Made by a program: the position numbers and the translations under genes. Under the pieces are notes generated by a model, which saw nothing but the letters and a program-made list of their open reading frames with translations, did no database searches and had not been told where the DNA came from. A DNA stretch of 18,180 nucleotides from Akkermansiaceae bacterium UBA1518 (GTDB taxonomy: Bacteria > Verrucomicrobiota > Verrucomicrobiia > Verrucomicrobiales > Akkermansiaceae), in the NCBI GenBank assembly GCA_002323895.1, contig DCQM01000051.1:23407-41586 (forward strand), written 5' to 3'. Shown here piece after piece: positions 1 to 6,753 of the stretch (position 1 is the stretch's first letter; each line of letters begins with the position of its first letter).

Positions 1-675
1 CGAAAAGCCGAACTTGGACAATGGATGATCCGTTCCACTGATGGTGGGATCACATGGTCAGAGCGCTACCCTACCATCGTAAACAGTCCCCACGGCCCGA
101 CACAACTTTCCGATGGTCGTCTTCTGTATGCCGGTAAAAAGCTCTGGAGTGAAGGGAAAGAAATCGGGGTCTGCGAATCACACGATGACGGGAAATCATG
201 GCAATGGCTCTCTGCTATTCCAACTCGCGAGGGAGATCGCCATCAAGATTACCACGAACTTCATGCCATCGAAGCCGCCAACGGTCGCCTCATTGTGCAC
301 ATCCGAAACCACAACAAGAAAAACAACCGCGAAACTCTTCAAAGCGAATCAGATGACGGCGGAAAATCCTGGTCTAAACCACATCCCATCGGAGTTTGGG
401 GACTCCCTTCCTTTCTGACCCGCCTCCGCGATGACAGCCTCCTGATGAGTTATGGTCACCGCCGTAAACCATTTGGAAACCAAGCTCGCCTTAGCAAAGA
501 TCACGGTTTGACGTGGTCCGCTCCGCTCAGCATCTCAGACGATGGTTCTTCGGGCGACCTTGGCTATCCCAGCACCATCGAACTCGCAGACAACTCTCTG
601 CTCACCGTTTGGTATGAAAAAGTTTCGAGTAACCGCTTCGCAGTCCTACGCCAAACTCGCTGGACAATTTCCTAA
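1..675 (+). CDS. Sialidase-like (BNR/Asp-box) protein, 3' end only
   Basis: The reading frame is open from the first base, so the gene starts before the window and only about 224 C-terminal residues are seen. Four Asp-box motifs (S-x-D-x-G-x-T/S-W type) are visible: STDGGITW (nt 34-57), SHDDGKSW (nt 178-201), SDDGGKSW (nt 349-372) and SKDHGLTW (nt 493-516). These mark blades of a six-bladed sialidase-type beta-propeller. The stretch LGYPSTIELADNSLLTVWYE near the end matches the 'YPS-x-x-EL' blade of exo-sialidase-like proteins common in planctomycetes and verrucomicrobia. Such proteins are usually exported glycan hydrolases, but the substrate cannot be read from this fragment and the signal peptide would lie outside the window. 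It ends 310 bp before the hydroxyproline genes on the same strand. Family is fairly certain; sialic-acid specificity is not. Confidence 0.8.
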   Translation, partial: RKAELGQWMIRSTDGGITWSERYPTIVNSPHGPTQLSDGRLLYAGKKLWSEGKEIGVCESHDDGKSWQWLSAIPTREGDRHQDYHELHAIEAANGRLIVHIRNHNKKNNRETLQSESDDGGKSWSKPHPIGVWGLPSFLTRLRDDSLLMSYGHRRKPFGNQARLSKDHGLTWSAPLSISDDGSSGDLGYPSTIELADNSLLTVWYEKVSSNRFAVLRQTRWTIS

Positions 676-985
676 AAACTTCACACCCACTTATTTTTCA
701 AAATTGCCAACCCTTCTCCAGAATATAGTGAGCAATTCGATCCTTTGCTAAACCACTCGGATTCATAAATTCCAGCCTGCACCAAATTTCAGTGCTGCCA
801 TCCCGGGCCACCGAAACCAGCGGAGCATCCTAAACCTGACCGATGTATCTCGCACCTTCCGGAATTACCCTTTTTCTCACCGTCAACCGCGATTAACGCC
901 CCATCCGCTCCTGCTTGTCAATTTTACCACTAATTTCTCTTCATCAAGACAAGACAAAGTAACTCATTCTGTTCATACTCCTCAC
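676..985. other. Intergenic region before the hydroxyproline genes
   Basis: This 310 bp stretch has no convincing coding frame; the one short open frame across it continues from a frame that overlaps the sialidase gene. I see no strong hairpin with a T tract and no clear sigma70 promoter. A TTGTCA sequence at 915-920 resembles a -35 box but has no good -10 partner at normal spacing. CTTGTC (914-919) and GACAAG (948-953) form an inverted repeat about 30 bp upstream of the first gene, a possible but unproven operator. Confidence 0.5.
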
Positions 986-1927
986 ATGTCCAACGATAGT
1001 CCCATTTTTGAAGGTTGTATTCCTGCCCTAATGACCCCGTGCGATACCGATGGCACCATCAACTACGACGCACTCGTCGAAACTGCTAGAGACCTGGTAG
1101 CACAGGGCATGCGCGGAGTTGTCTATTGCGGCTCAATGGGTGACTGGCCACTCCTCACCGACCAACAACGCATGGAAGGAATTAAGCGACTCGTCGAAGC
1201 TGGAATCCCGACTGTCGTCGGCACGGGTGCGCAAAACACAACTATCGCTGCCGCCCACGCCGTCCACGCTCGCGAAGTCGGAGCCAATGGCCTCATGGTC
1301 ATCCCGCGTGTCCTCAGCCGCGGATCCTCTCCCGCTGCCCAAGTTCATCACTTCAGCGAAATTCTCAAGGCAGGCGGTGACCTTCCTGCGGTGATTTACA
1401 ACTCTCCTTATTATGGGTTCGAGACTAAGGCCGACCTCTTCTTCTCTCTTCGTGAAAAATTTTCCTCCCTCGTCGGTTTCAAGGAATTCGGTGGAGCCGA
1501 TTCCCTTAGCTACGCCGCCGAGAACATCACAAGCCAAGACGAATCGCTCATTCTAATGGCTGGTGTTGACACCCAAGTCTACCACGGCTTTGTCAATTGT
1601 GGAGCGACCGGAGCCATCACTGGAGTTGGCAATGCTCTTCCGAAAGAAATTCTCCGCTTCATCGAACTCTGCGAAGCCGCCGCCAAAGGTGACCCCCAAG
1701 CCCGCCGCTATGCACTCGAACTCTCCGAAGCCCTCACCGTCCTTTCCACCTTCGACGAAGGCCCAGACCTCGTCCTTTACTACAAAGAACTCATGGTCCT
1801 CGAAGGTCACACTGCTTACCAACAACAGCTCAATTCCTACGATCAATTGAGCCCTGCCCAAAAGCAATTCCTCCACGACCAACACGCCCTCTTTCGAAAC
1901 TGGTGGAGTAATTGGGAAGGCAAGTAA
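986..1927 (+). CDS. 1-pyrroline-4-hydroxy-2-carboxylate deaminase (DapA/NanA family)
   Basis: This 313-residue TIM-barrel protein belongs to the dihydrodipicolinate synthase / N-acetylneuraminate lyase family. The Schiff-base lysine is K166 in GFKEFGG, the partner tyrosine is Y138 in VIYNSPYY, and GSMGDW (49-54) takes the place of the GTTGE substrate-carboxylate loop of DapA. The family alone does not fix the reaction. The three genes that follow are a 4-hydroxyproline epimerase, a semialdehyde dehydrogenase and a DadA-like oxidoreductase, which makes this the deaminase that converts pyrroline-4-hydroxy-2-carboxylate to 2-oxoglutarate semialdehyde plus ammonia (called LhpC or HypD elsewhere). 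The nearby sialidase could suggest a sialic-acid lyase, but no other nan gene is present. The ATG at 986 starts the conserved protein; no Shine-Dalgarno site precedes it. It is followed after 48 bp by the epimerase and is probably first in the operon. Confidence 0.82.
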   Translation: MSNDSPIFEGCIPALMTPCDTDGTINYDALVETARDLVAQGMRGVVYCGSMGDWPLLTDQQRMEGIKRLVEAGIPTVVGTGAQNTTIAAAHAVHAREVGANGLMVIPRVLSRGSSPAAQVHHFSEILKAGGDLPAVIYNSPYYGFETKADLFFSLREKFSSLVGFKEFGGADSLSYAAENITSQDESLILMAGVDTQVYHGFVNCGATGAITGVGNALPKEILRFIELCEAAAKGDPQARRYALELSEALTVLSTFDEGPDLVLYYKELMVLEGHTAYQQQLNSYDQLSPAQKQFLHDQHALFRNWWSNWEGK

Positions 1928-1975
1928 ATCAGATGAGTCACTTGGAGTTCTCTCCTAGCACCCTTCTTCATTAAG

Positions 1976-2929
1976 GTGAAAATTATCGATTCCCACACCG
2001 GTGGCGAGCCCACTCGCACCATCGTTTCTGGCCTCGACACTCCCCGCGGCGCAAAAGCCACCCGCGATTTTCTCGAGAACGAAGCAGACTGGGTTCGAAC
2101 AACCCTCATTAATGAACCTCGTGGCTTCGACGCCATCGTCGGAGCCTGCCTCTGTGAACCCGAGGATTCGATCTGCATTACCGGCGTTGTATTTTTCAAC
2201 AACCTTTCGTGCCTTCACTCCTGCCTCCACGGGACAATTGGCATTGTTGAAACCCTCGCTTATCTTGATCGGATCAAGCCCGGCGAGCACCACATCGAAA
2301 CCCCGGTTGGAATAGTCACAGCACTCCTCGCTGAAGACCATTCAATCACAGTCAAAAACATCCCAAGCTATCGCTTCGCAGAAGACGTTCGAGTGACCCT
2401 GCCCGACGGTCGGGAAATCGCGGGAAACATCTCATGGGGTGGCAATTGGTTCTTCCTCATCTCCAACCAAGGCCCTGAAATTAGAGCTCAAAACATTGCT
2501 GCTCTTACCGATTTCACCAAGACTGTTCGTGACGCCTTGCATACCCAAAACATCACGGGTGAAAATGGCGCTGAAATCGATCATATCGAATGCTTTGCCT
2601 CCCCCCAACCCGGCATCAATGCCGATTCCCAAAACTTTGTCCTTTGCCCTGGCTCCGCATACGACCGCTCTCCCTGCGGCACTGGAACCAGTGCCAAAAT
2701 TGCCTGTCTCGCCGCCTCTGGCGAGCTGACTGAAGGTGGGATCTGGCATCAGGCTTCTATCATTGGCAGTGTCTTCGAAGGATCATTTGAATCTATTCCC
2801 GACTCCGATAAAATTATTCCGATCGTTACCGGCCGAGCCTTCATAACCGCCGAAACCACTATCATTATTCACCCCGACGACCCTTTCAAACATGGGATCT
2901 CTAATCCTTCTCCCCAGATCGGGTTTTAG
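1976..2929 (+). CDS. 4-hydroxyproline 2-epimerase (proline racemase family)
   Basis: This 317-residue protein starts at GTG with the family opening KIIDSHTGGEPTR. It interconverts trans-4-hydroxy-L-proline and cis-4-hydroxy-D-proline without cofactor, using two cysteines. The second, C234, is in DRSPCGTGTSA and is intact; a threonine there would indicate a 3-hydroxyproline dehydratase instead. The first, C83, is in SCLHGTIG. The usual loop in this family is GYLGMCGHGTIG; here the residues before HGTIG read as a tandem SCLH-SCLH (78-85), an unusual change in an otherwise very typical sequence (ETPVG at 108-112, SWGGNWFF at 153-160, NFVLCPG at 220-226). Known by names such as LhpA or HypRE. It lies third-last in a same-strand run with the deaminase upstream and the dehydrogenases downstream. 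The 4-hydroxyproline assignment rests on sequence style and strongly on context. Confidence 0.88.
   Translation: MKIIDSHTGGEPTRTIVSGLDTPRGAKATRDFLENEADWVRTTLINEPRGFDAIVGACLCEPEDSICITGVVFFNNLSCLHSCLHGTIGIVETLAYLDRIKPGEHHIETPVGIVTALLAEDHSITVKNIPSYRFAEDVRVTLPDGREIAGNISWGGNWFFLISNQGPEIRAQNIAALTDFTKTVRDALHTQNITGENGAEIDHIECFASPQPGINADSQNFVLCPGSAYDRSPCGTGTSAKIACLAASGELTEGGIWHQASIIGSVFEGSFESIPDSDKIIPIVTGRAFITAETTIIIHPDDPFKHGISNPSPQIGF
2207..2230 (+). repeat. Imperfect 12-bp tandem repeat in the epimerase active-site loop
   Basis: Two adjacent 12-base units, TCGTGCCTTCAC and TCCTGCCTCCAC, differ at two third positions and encode SCLH-SCLH around catalytic C83 of the epimerase. The protein length in this loop is the same as I recall for relatives (FFNN-x-GYLGMCGHGTIG), so this looks like replacement rather than insertion. 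Confidence 0.6.
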
Positions 2930-3016
2930 CTCTAGAAACTCATGACCAACTTTCATCCCTTCCGTAATTTCCATTCTTGGTTAATCTCTTTATAGCATTC
3001 AAAATCCACCATCACT

Positions 3017-4582
3017 ATGAACCTTACCGGACACTCCTTCATTGGCTCCTCCCGCGCTTCCGACAGTAATACGACCTTCCAAGTCTCCAACCCTACCACT
3101 GGCCAACTTCTCGAGCCAGCTTTCCATTCGGCCTCAAACGACGACCTCAACAAAGCCGTCTCCCTTGCCACGGAAGCATTCCAAACCTACTCAAAGATAG
3201 ATTCAAAAACCCGCGCCAACTTTCTCCGCACCATTTCGGAAAAAATTAATGCTGCCGGCCCTGACATCACTCCTCGCATGATGGCCGAGTCTGGGCTTCC
3301 CGAACCCCGTTGTGAGGGAGAGCGCGGACGCACCGTGGGCCAACTCAATATGTTTGCTGACCTCATCGAAGAAGGATCATGGGTCGATGCACGCGTTGAA
3401 ACCGAAAATCCTGACCGCTCTCCCATCCCCAAGCCCGACCTTCGATCAATGCGCCGTCCTATCGGTCCTGTAGCCGTATTCTGCGCTTCCAACTTCCCTC
3501 TCGCTTTCTCTGTTGCTGGCGGTGATACCGCTAGCGCCCTCGCCGCCGGATGCCCGGTCATCGTTCGGGCCCATGCAGCTCACGCTGGCACAGCCGAAAT
3601 CGTCGCTCGCGCCATCCAAGCCGCGATTGCCGAATGTAAAATGCCCGAAGGCACTTTCTCTATGATATTTGATTCCGGCATCGAACTTGGCTCGGCCCTA
3701 GCCACCAATTCTGACATCAAAGCCATCGGGTTCACCGGCTCCCGTGCAGGAGGCCGTGCCCTCATGGATGCCGCCGCCGCTCGCCCTGAGCCTATCCCCG
3801 TCTTTGCGGAGATGTCATCCGTCAATCCCATCTTTATTCTTCCCGGAGCAATGGCCGAGCGTGGCGAAGCAATCGCTCAAGGACTCGTTGGCTCCGTGAC
3901 CCTAGGAGCCGGACAATTCTGCACCTGCCCGGGCCTCGTCTTCGGAAACGTCTCTGAATCATTCGAAAGCACTCTTAAAAGCAGCTTCTCCGAGATTGCC
4001 CCTGCCACTATGCTACACAGTGGCATCCACCAAAACTTCATCAAAGGGCTCATAAATCTCCAAAGCCAAGATGGCGTCAGCACAATCGAGCAAGTCGAAT
4101 CAAAGGAAGCTAATAAAGCTGGTGCTGCGATCCTGAAAGCAAGCGCCTCCCAGTTCGTCAATAACCCGAAACTCACCGAGGAAATTTTTGGGCCCTCTTC
4201 TCTTGTGATCGACTGTAGCTCAAGGGATGAAATGCTCGCCGCCGCCTCAAAACTGGAAGGTCAACTCACCGCCACTATTCATGGGACTGACAAGGAACTC
4301 TCCGAAGCTGGAGACCTCATCCAAATCCTAGAACAAAAAGCCGGACGCGTTATCATCAACAGTTTCCCAACCGGTGTCGAAGTGAACTCCTCCATGGTCC
4401 ATGGTGGACCCTACCCCGCTACTTCAGACGGCGCCAGCACCTCGGTTGGAACCGGAGCTATCTTTCGTTACACTCGTCCCGTCAGTTACCAAGGCTTTCC
4501 TGATTCCGGACTCCCCACCGAACTCCAGAACTCCAACCCTCTTGGTATCGCACGTCTCGTGAACGGGAAACTTGAGTGTTAA
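3017..4582 (+). CDS. 2-oxoglutarate-semialdehyde dehydrogenase (aldehyde dehydrogenase family)
   Basis: This 521-residue NAD(P)+-dependent aldehyde dehydrogenase oxidises 2-oxoglutarate semialdehyde to 2-oxoglutarate, the last step of hydroxyproline breakdown. Visible elements in order are the nicotinamide-side asparagine N159 in CASNFPLAFS, the long helix SVAGGDTASALAAGCPV, the FTGSRAGG glycine loop (239-246), general base E265 in VFAEMSS and nucleophile C302 in GAGQFCTCPG. The FPLAFSVAGGDTASALAAG and GQFCTCPG wording is typical of the semialdehyde dehydrogenase subgroup rather than of betaine or succinate-semialdehyde enzymes. The coenzyme-binding lysine of the family (usually VKAHPAHPG) is arginine here, R184 in VIVRAHAAHAG. 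The ATG at 3017 gives a full-length N-terminus; no Shine-Dalgarno is seen. It is 87 bp after the epimerase and directly before the D-hydroxyproline dehydrogenase gene. Confidence 0.87.
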   Translation: MNLTGHSFIGSSRASDSNTTFQVSNPTTGQLLEPAFHSASNDDLNKAVSLATEAFQTYSKIDSKTRANFLRTISEKINAAGPDITPRMMAESGLPEPRCEGERGRTVGQLNMFADLIEEGSWVDARVETENPDRSPIPKPDLRSMRRPIGPVAVFCASNFPLAFSVAGGDTASALAAGCPVIVRAHAAHAGTAEIVARAIQAAIAECKMPEGTFSMIFDSGIELGSALATNSDIKAIGFTGSRAGGRALMDAAAARPEPIPVFAEMSSVNPIFILPGAMAERGEAIAQGLVGSVTLGAGQFCTCPGLVFGNVSESFESTLKSSFSEIAPATMLHSGIHQNFIKGLINLQSQDGVSTIEQVESKEANKAGAAILKASASQFVNNPKLTEEIFGPSSLVIDCSSRDEMLAAASKLEGQLTATIHGTDKELSEAGDLIQILEQKAGRVIINSFPTGVEVNSSMVHGGPYPATSDGASTSVGTGAIFRYTRPVSYQGFPDSGLPTELQNSNPLGIARLVNGKLEC

Positions 4583-4620
4583 AATCAAAAGGCTTGGGCT
4601 TTAACTCAAGCCACCAAGCT

Positions 4621-5865
4621 ATGTCCAAGGAAGTTCTAATCGTTGGTGGCGGAGTGGTCGGCCTTTCCATCGCCTACTATCTCGCTTCGACCAATCACTC
4701 CGTCCGTATCATCGAGCGCGACGATTCCTTGACTAAAAGCTGTTCCGAAGGAAACGCCGGCATGGTGGTCCCCTCACACTTCATTCCACTTGCTGCTCCT
4801 GGCGTAATCTCTCAGGGATTGAAATGGATGCTCAATCCGACAAGTCCATTTTATCTTCGTCCGCGCCTCTCCCCTTCACTGGCTCGCTGGATCTGGCTTT
4901 TCACCAAACACGCTACCAAGAGACATGTTTCCAATACTCAGGAACTTCTGCGCGATCTCTCGCTCGAAAGCCGACGCCTGCACGTCGAACTCTCGCAAAA
5001 CGAAGACTTCTCGCTCATCCAAAAAGGCCTCCTCATGCTCTGCCAATCGAACGCCGGATTAGATGAAGAGGCTAAAGTTGCCGAGGTTGCACATACCCTC
5101 GGACTGGAAGCAGAGGTCTGTGATCACAATCGCCTTAGGGAACTTGAACCCAATGCCCAAATTAATGCGATAGGCGGTATCTGGTGGCCACAGGATTGCC
5201 ATCTTTCACCCGAAGATTTCATTCAGGCTCTTCGACATTCGATCCTCAAAAACGGAGGTGAATTCACCCTTGGCGAGGTCGAAAAATTGGAAGTGGCCCA
5301 TGGCAAAGTAAAGAATGTCATGACTAAGTCCGGCGGAATCTACTCTGCCGAAACCATCATCCTTGCCGGAGGCATCGACACTACCGAGCTCGCAAAACAA
5401 GTTGGACTCACTCTTCCCATGCAAGGCGGCAAAGGATACTCAGTGACTCTCCCGGAACCCAACGCTAATCCACTTCTCTGCTCACTTCTTAAAGAAGGTC
5501 GAGTTGCAGTCACTCCCATGGGTGGGACGCTCAGAGTGTCTGGAACGATGGAAATTTGTGGCACCGATACCTCTGTCAGTAAACGACGCCTCCGGGGTGT
5601 CATCGAATCCTTCTGCAGGTTTTACCCACAATATTCCCAGTCCGACTTCGAAAACCTCGAGCCTTGGGTTGGCCTCCGTCCCTGCTCGCCAGACGGCCTT
5701 CCCTACCTTGGGTTTACACCTCAATATGATAATTTGATTATTGCGACTGGACATTCTATGATGGGCCTCTCGCTCGCCCCTATCACGGGAAAAATCGTCG
5801 CGGACCTCGTTTCAAGAAACAAATCCACAATCGATCTTGCGCGACTTTCCCCAGGAAGATTTTAA
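4621..5865 (+). CDS. DadA-like FAD oxidoreductase, probable cis-4-hydroxy-D-proline dehydrogenase
   Basis: This 414-residue flavoprotein of the DAO/DadA family has an N-terminal Rossmann fold (LIVGGGVVG, residues 6-14), the acidic ribose-binding residue E32 in IIERDD, and SCSEGNAGMVVPSH, equivalent to the FANAG-x-SP segment of D-amino acid dehydrogenases. The C-terminal FAD segment GLRPCSPDGLPYLG (from residue 351) and ATGHSMMGLSLAP are also present. In this cluster it should oxidise cis-4-hydroxy-D-proline to pyrroline-4-hydroxy-2-carboxylate, passing electrons to the respiratory chain. I chose ATG 4621 because the Rossmann strand begins five residues later. An in-frame GTG at 4576 would add 15 residues and overlap the preceding stop by 7 bp. 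Neither start has a Shine-Dalgarno site. It is the last gene of the cluster and converges with the gene ending at 5930. A general D-amino acid dehydrogenase cannot be excluded without the context. Confidence 0.82.
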   Translation: MSKEVLIVGGGVVGLSIAYYLASTNHSVRIIERDDSLTKSCSEGNAGMVVPSHFIPLAAPGVISQGLKWMLNPTSPFYLRPRLSPSLARWIWLFTKHATKRHVSNTQELLRDLSLESRRLHVELSQNEDFSLIQKGLLMLCQSNAGLDEEAKVAEVAHTLGLEAEVCDHNRLRELEPNAQINAIGGIWWPQDCHLSPEDFIQALRHSILKNGGEFTLGEVEKLEVAHGKVKNVMTKSGGIYSAETIILAGGIDTTELAKQVGLTLPMQGGKGYSVTLPEPNANPLLCSLLKEGRVAVTPMGGTLRVSGTMEICGTDTSVSKRRLRGVIESFCRFYPQYSQSDFENLEPWVGLRPCSPDGLPYLGFTPQYDNLIIATGHSMMGLSLAPITGKIVADLVSRNKSTIDLARLSPGRF

Positions 5866-5902
5866 TCCCAATCCCTCTCTAATACGGTTTCACGACAACC
5901 AG

Positions 5903-5921
5903 CGCAGACGTGCGGCGTTTT
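5903..5921 (+). terminator. Weak hairpin between convergent genes
   Basis: CGCA (5903-5906) can pair with TGCG (5911-5914) around a four-base loop, followed by GCGTTTT. It sits in the 64 bp gap between the convergent ends of the hydroxyproline cluster and the minus-strand gene, where a terminator is expected. The stem is only four pairs, so this is a guess. Confidence 0.22.
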
Positions 5922-5929
5922 CGGGCCAA

Positions 5930-6748
5930 TCATTCATTTAGACGCTCCACTAACTCCTTGATTACCGGCATCATTCGAATGATCTGCTGTGAATGTTCCT
6001 CCCGGGAAAACAATGAATCATCACCCAATCTCACTTCGAGGACCCCATAATTTCCAATTTCAATCTTAGCCTCCTCATTCCAAATCGCCGAGTTGCTTAG
6101 TGCATCAATTTTCCCCTCCAGCGAAGCAGGCACCAAAAACCTTGGCGATCGGTTGGGTTCTGCATCTCCAGTCACCATCACAAATCCCTTCATCGATTCA
6201 CCTTCTTCTCCACACCGTTCCCAAATCCAGTCATCGAGATCTCCCTCGAATAGCGGAGGATAAAACACAATTCTCACACCGACTTCGGTCTGATGTGATG
6301 TAAGGTATTCCGCGAAGCCAAAACCGAAAGCCGGACCTGAACCTTGCGACGCCTGCGGAATCGCCAAAACTACTGGCTCACGGGACTCACGATCCCCGGC
6401 CTTAATCCAAATGGTTGACCAAAGAAGCCCGTTTACAGAATCAATTTGGTTCCGAAAAATTTCATACCCAAGATTTTCAAAGCCAAGAGTCCCGGCCGTC
6501 ATCGCATTCAAGCGTCGAAAAGCTCTCTGACCAGCCTCTGTACCAATCTCACGTTCTCCGATAAGATTATTCAATTTGAGAAGATAATCAGACATCTCAG
6601 GAACCGTAATATCACCCTCAAGTGGCTCCCCGTCTTCCTGGTCCGCATTCGCCCCTAAATAAAGAGCGACACAAATCGAAACGATAAGTAACGCTGGGAT
6701 CACCGCGAGCGTGACTTTAATACCACTAATTTTGGAAGCTTCAGACAT
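5930..6748 (-). CDS. Membrane-anchored protein with degenerate M28-peptidase-like domain
   Basis: This 272-residue protein has one N-terminal membrane segment (about 11-32) and a soluble domain presumably on the periplasmic side. I do not recognise a named family. The soluble part reads like an M28 aminopeptidase core: a helix with EREIGTEAGQRAFRRLNA (66-83) like the 'R-x-x-GS-x-x-x-x-A' start, GYEIF, then VVLAIPQAS (126-134) at the place where M28 enzymes have 'VVLGAHYDS', followed by a long helix and VRIVFYPPLFEGDL where they have 'IRFVFFDGEE-x-GL'. The zinc-binding His and Asp are Pro and Ala here and the Glu-Glu pair is absent, so an active metallopeptidase is unlikely. Its start lies 5 bp after the lpxB stop, with AAGGA upstream inside the lpxB end, one of the few Shine-Dalgarno-like sites here. 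Co-transcription with lpxB is likely; the function is unknown. Confidence 0.75.
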   Translation of the reverse strand: MSEASKISGIKVTLAVIPALLIVSICVALYLGANADQEDGEPLEGDITVPEMSDYLLKLNNLIGEREIGTEAGQRAFRRLNAMTAGTLGFENLGYEIFRNQIDSVNGLLWSTIWIKAGDRESREPVVLAIPQASQGSGPAFGFGFAEYLTSHQTEVGVRIVFYPPLFEGDLDDWIWERCGEEGESMKGFVMVTGDAEPNRSPRFLVPASLEGKIDALSNSAIWNEEAKIEIGNYGVLEVRLGDDSLFSREEHSQQIIRMMPVIKELVERLNE

Positions 6749-6753
6749 ATCAA

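Noticed and set aside
542..751. Open frame running from the sialidase end into the intergenic region
   Set aside because: Most of it overlaps the sialidase in another frame and the rest has no protein-like pattern.
1133..1537. Minus-strand open frame inside the deaminase gene
   Set aside because: Fully contained in a well-supported gene, without motifs or a start signal.
986..1927. N-acetylneuraminate lyase or dihydrodipicolinate synthase as the product
   Set aside because: Family membership allows it, but the next three genes form the hydroxyproline pathway and no other nan or lysine genes are present.
4576..4620. GTG at 4576 as the start of the D-hydroxyproline dehydrogenase
   Set aside because: It overlaps the preceding stop and adds 15 residues before a Rossmann strand that normally begins within a few residues of the start; still possible through translational coupling.
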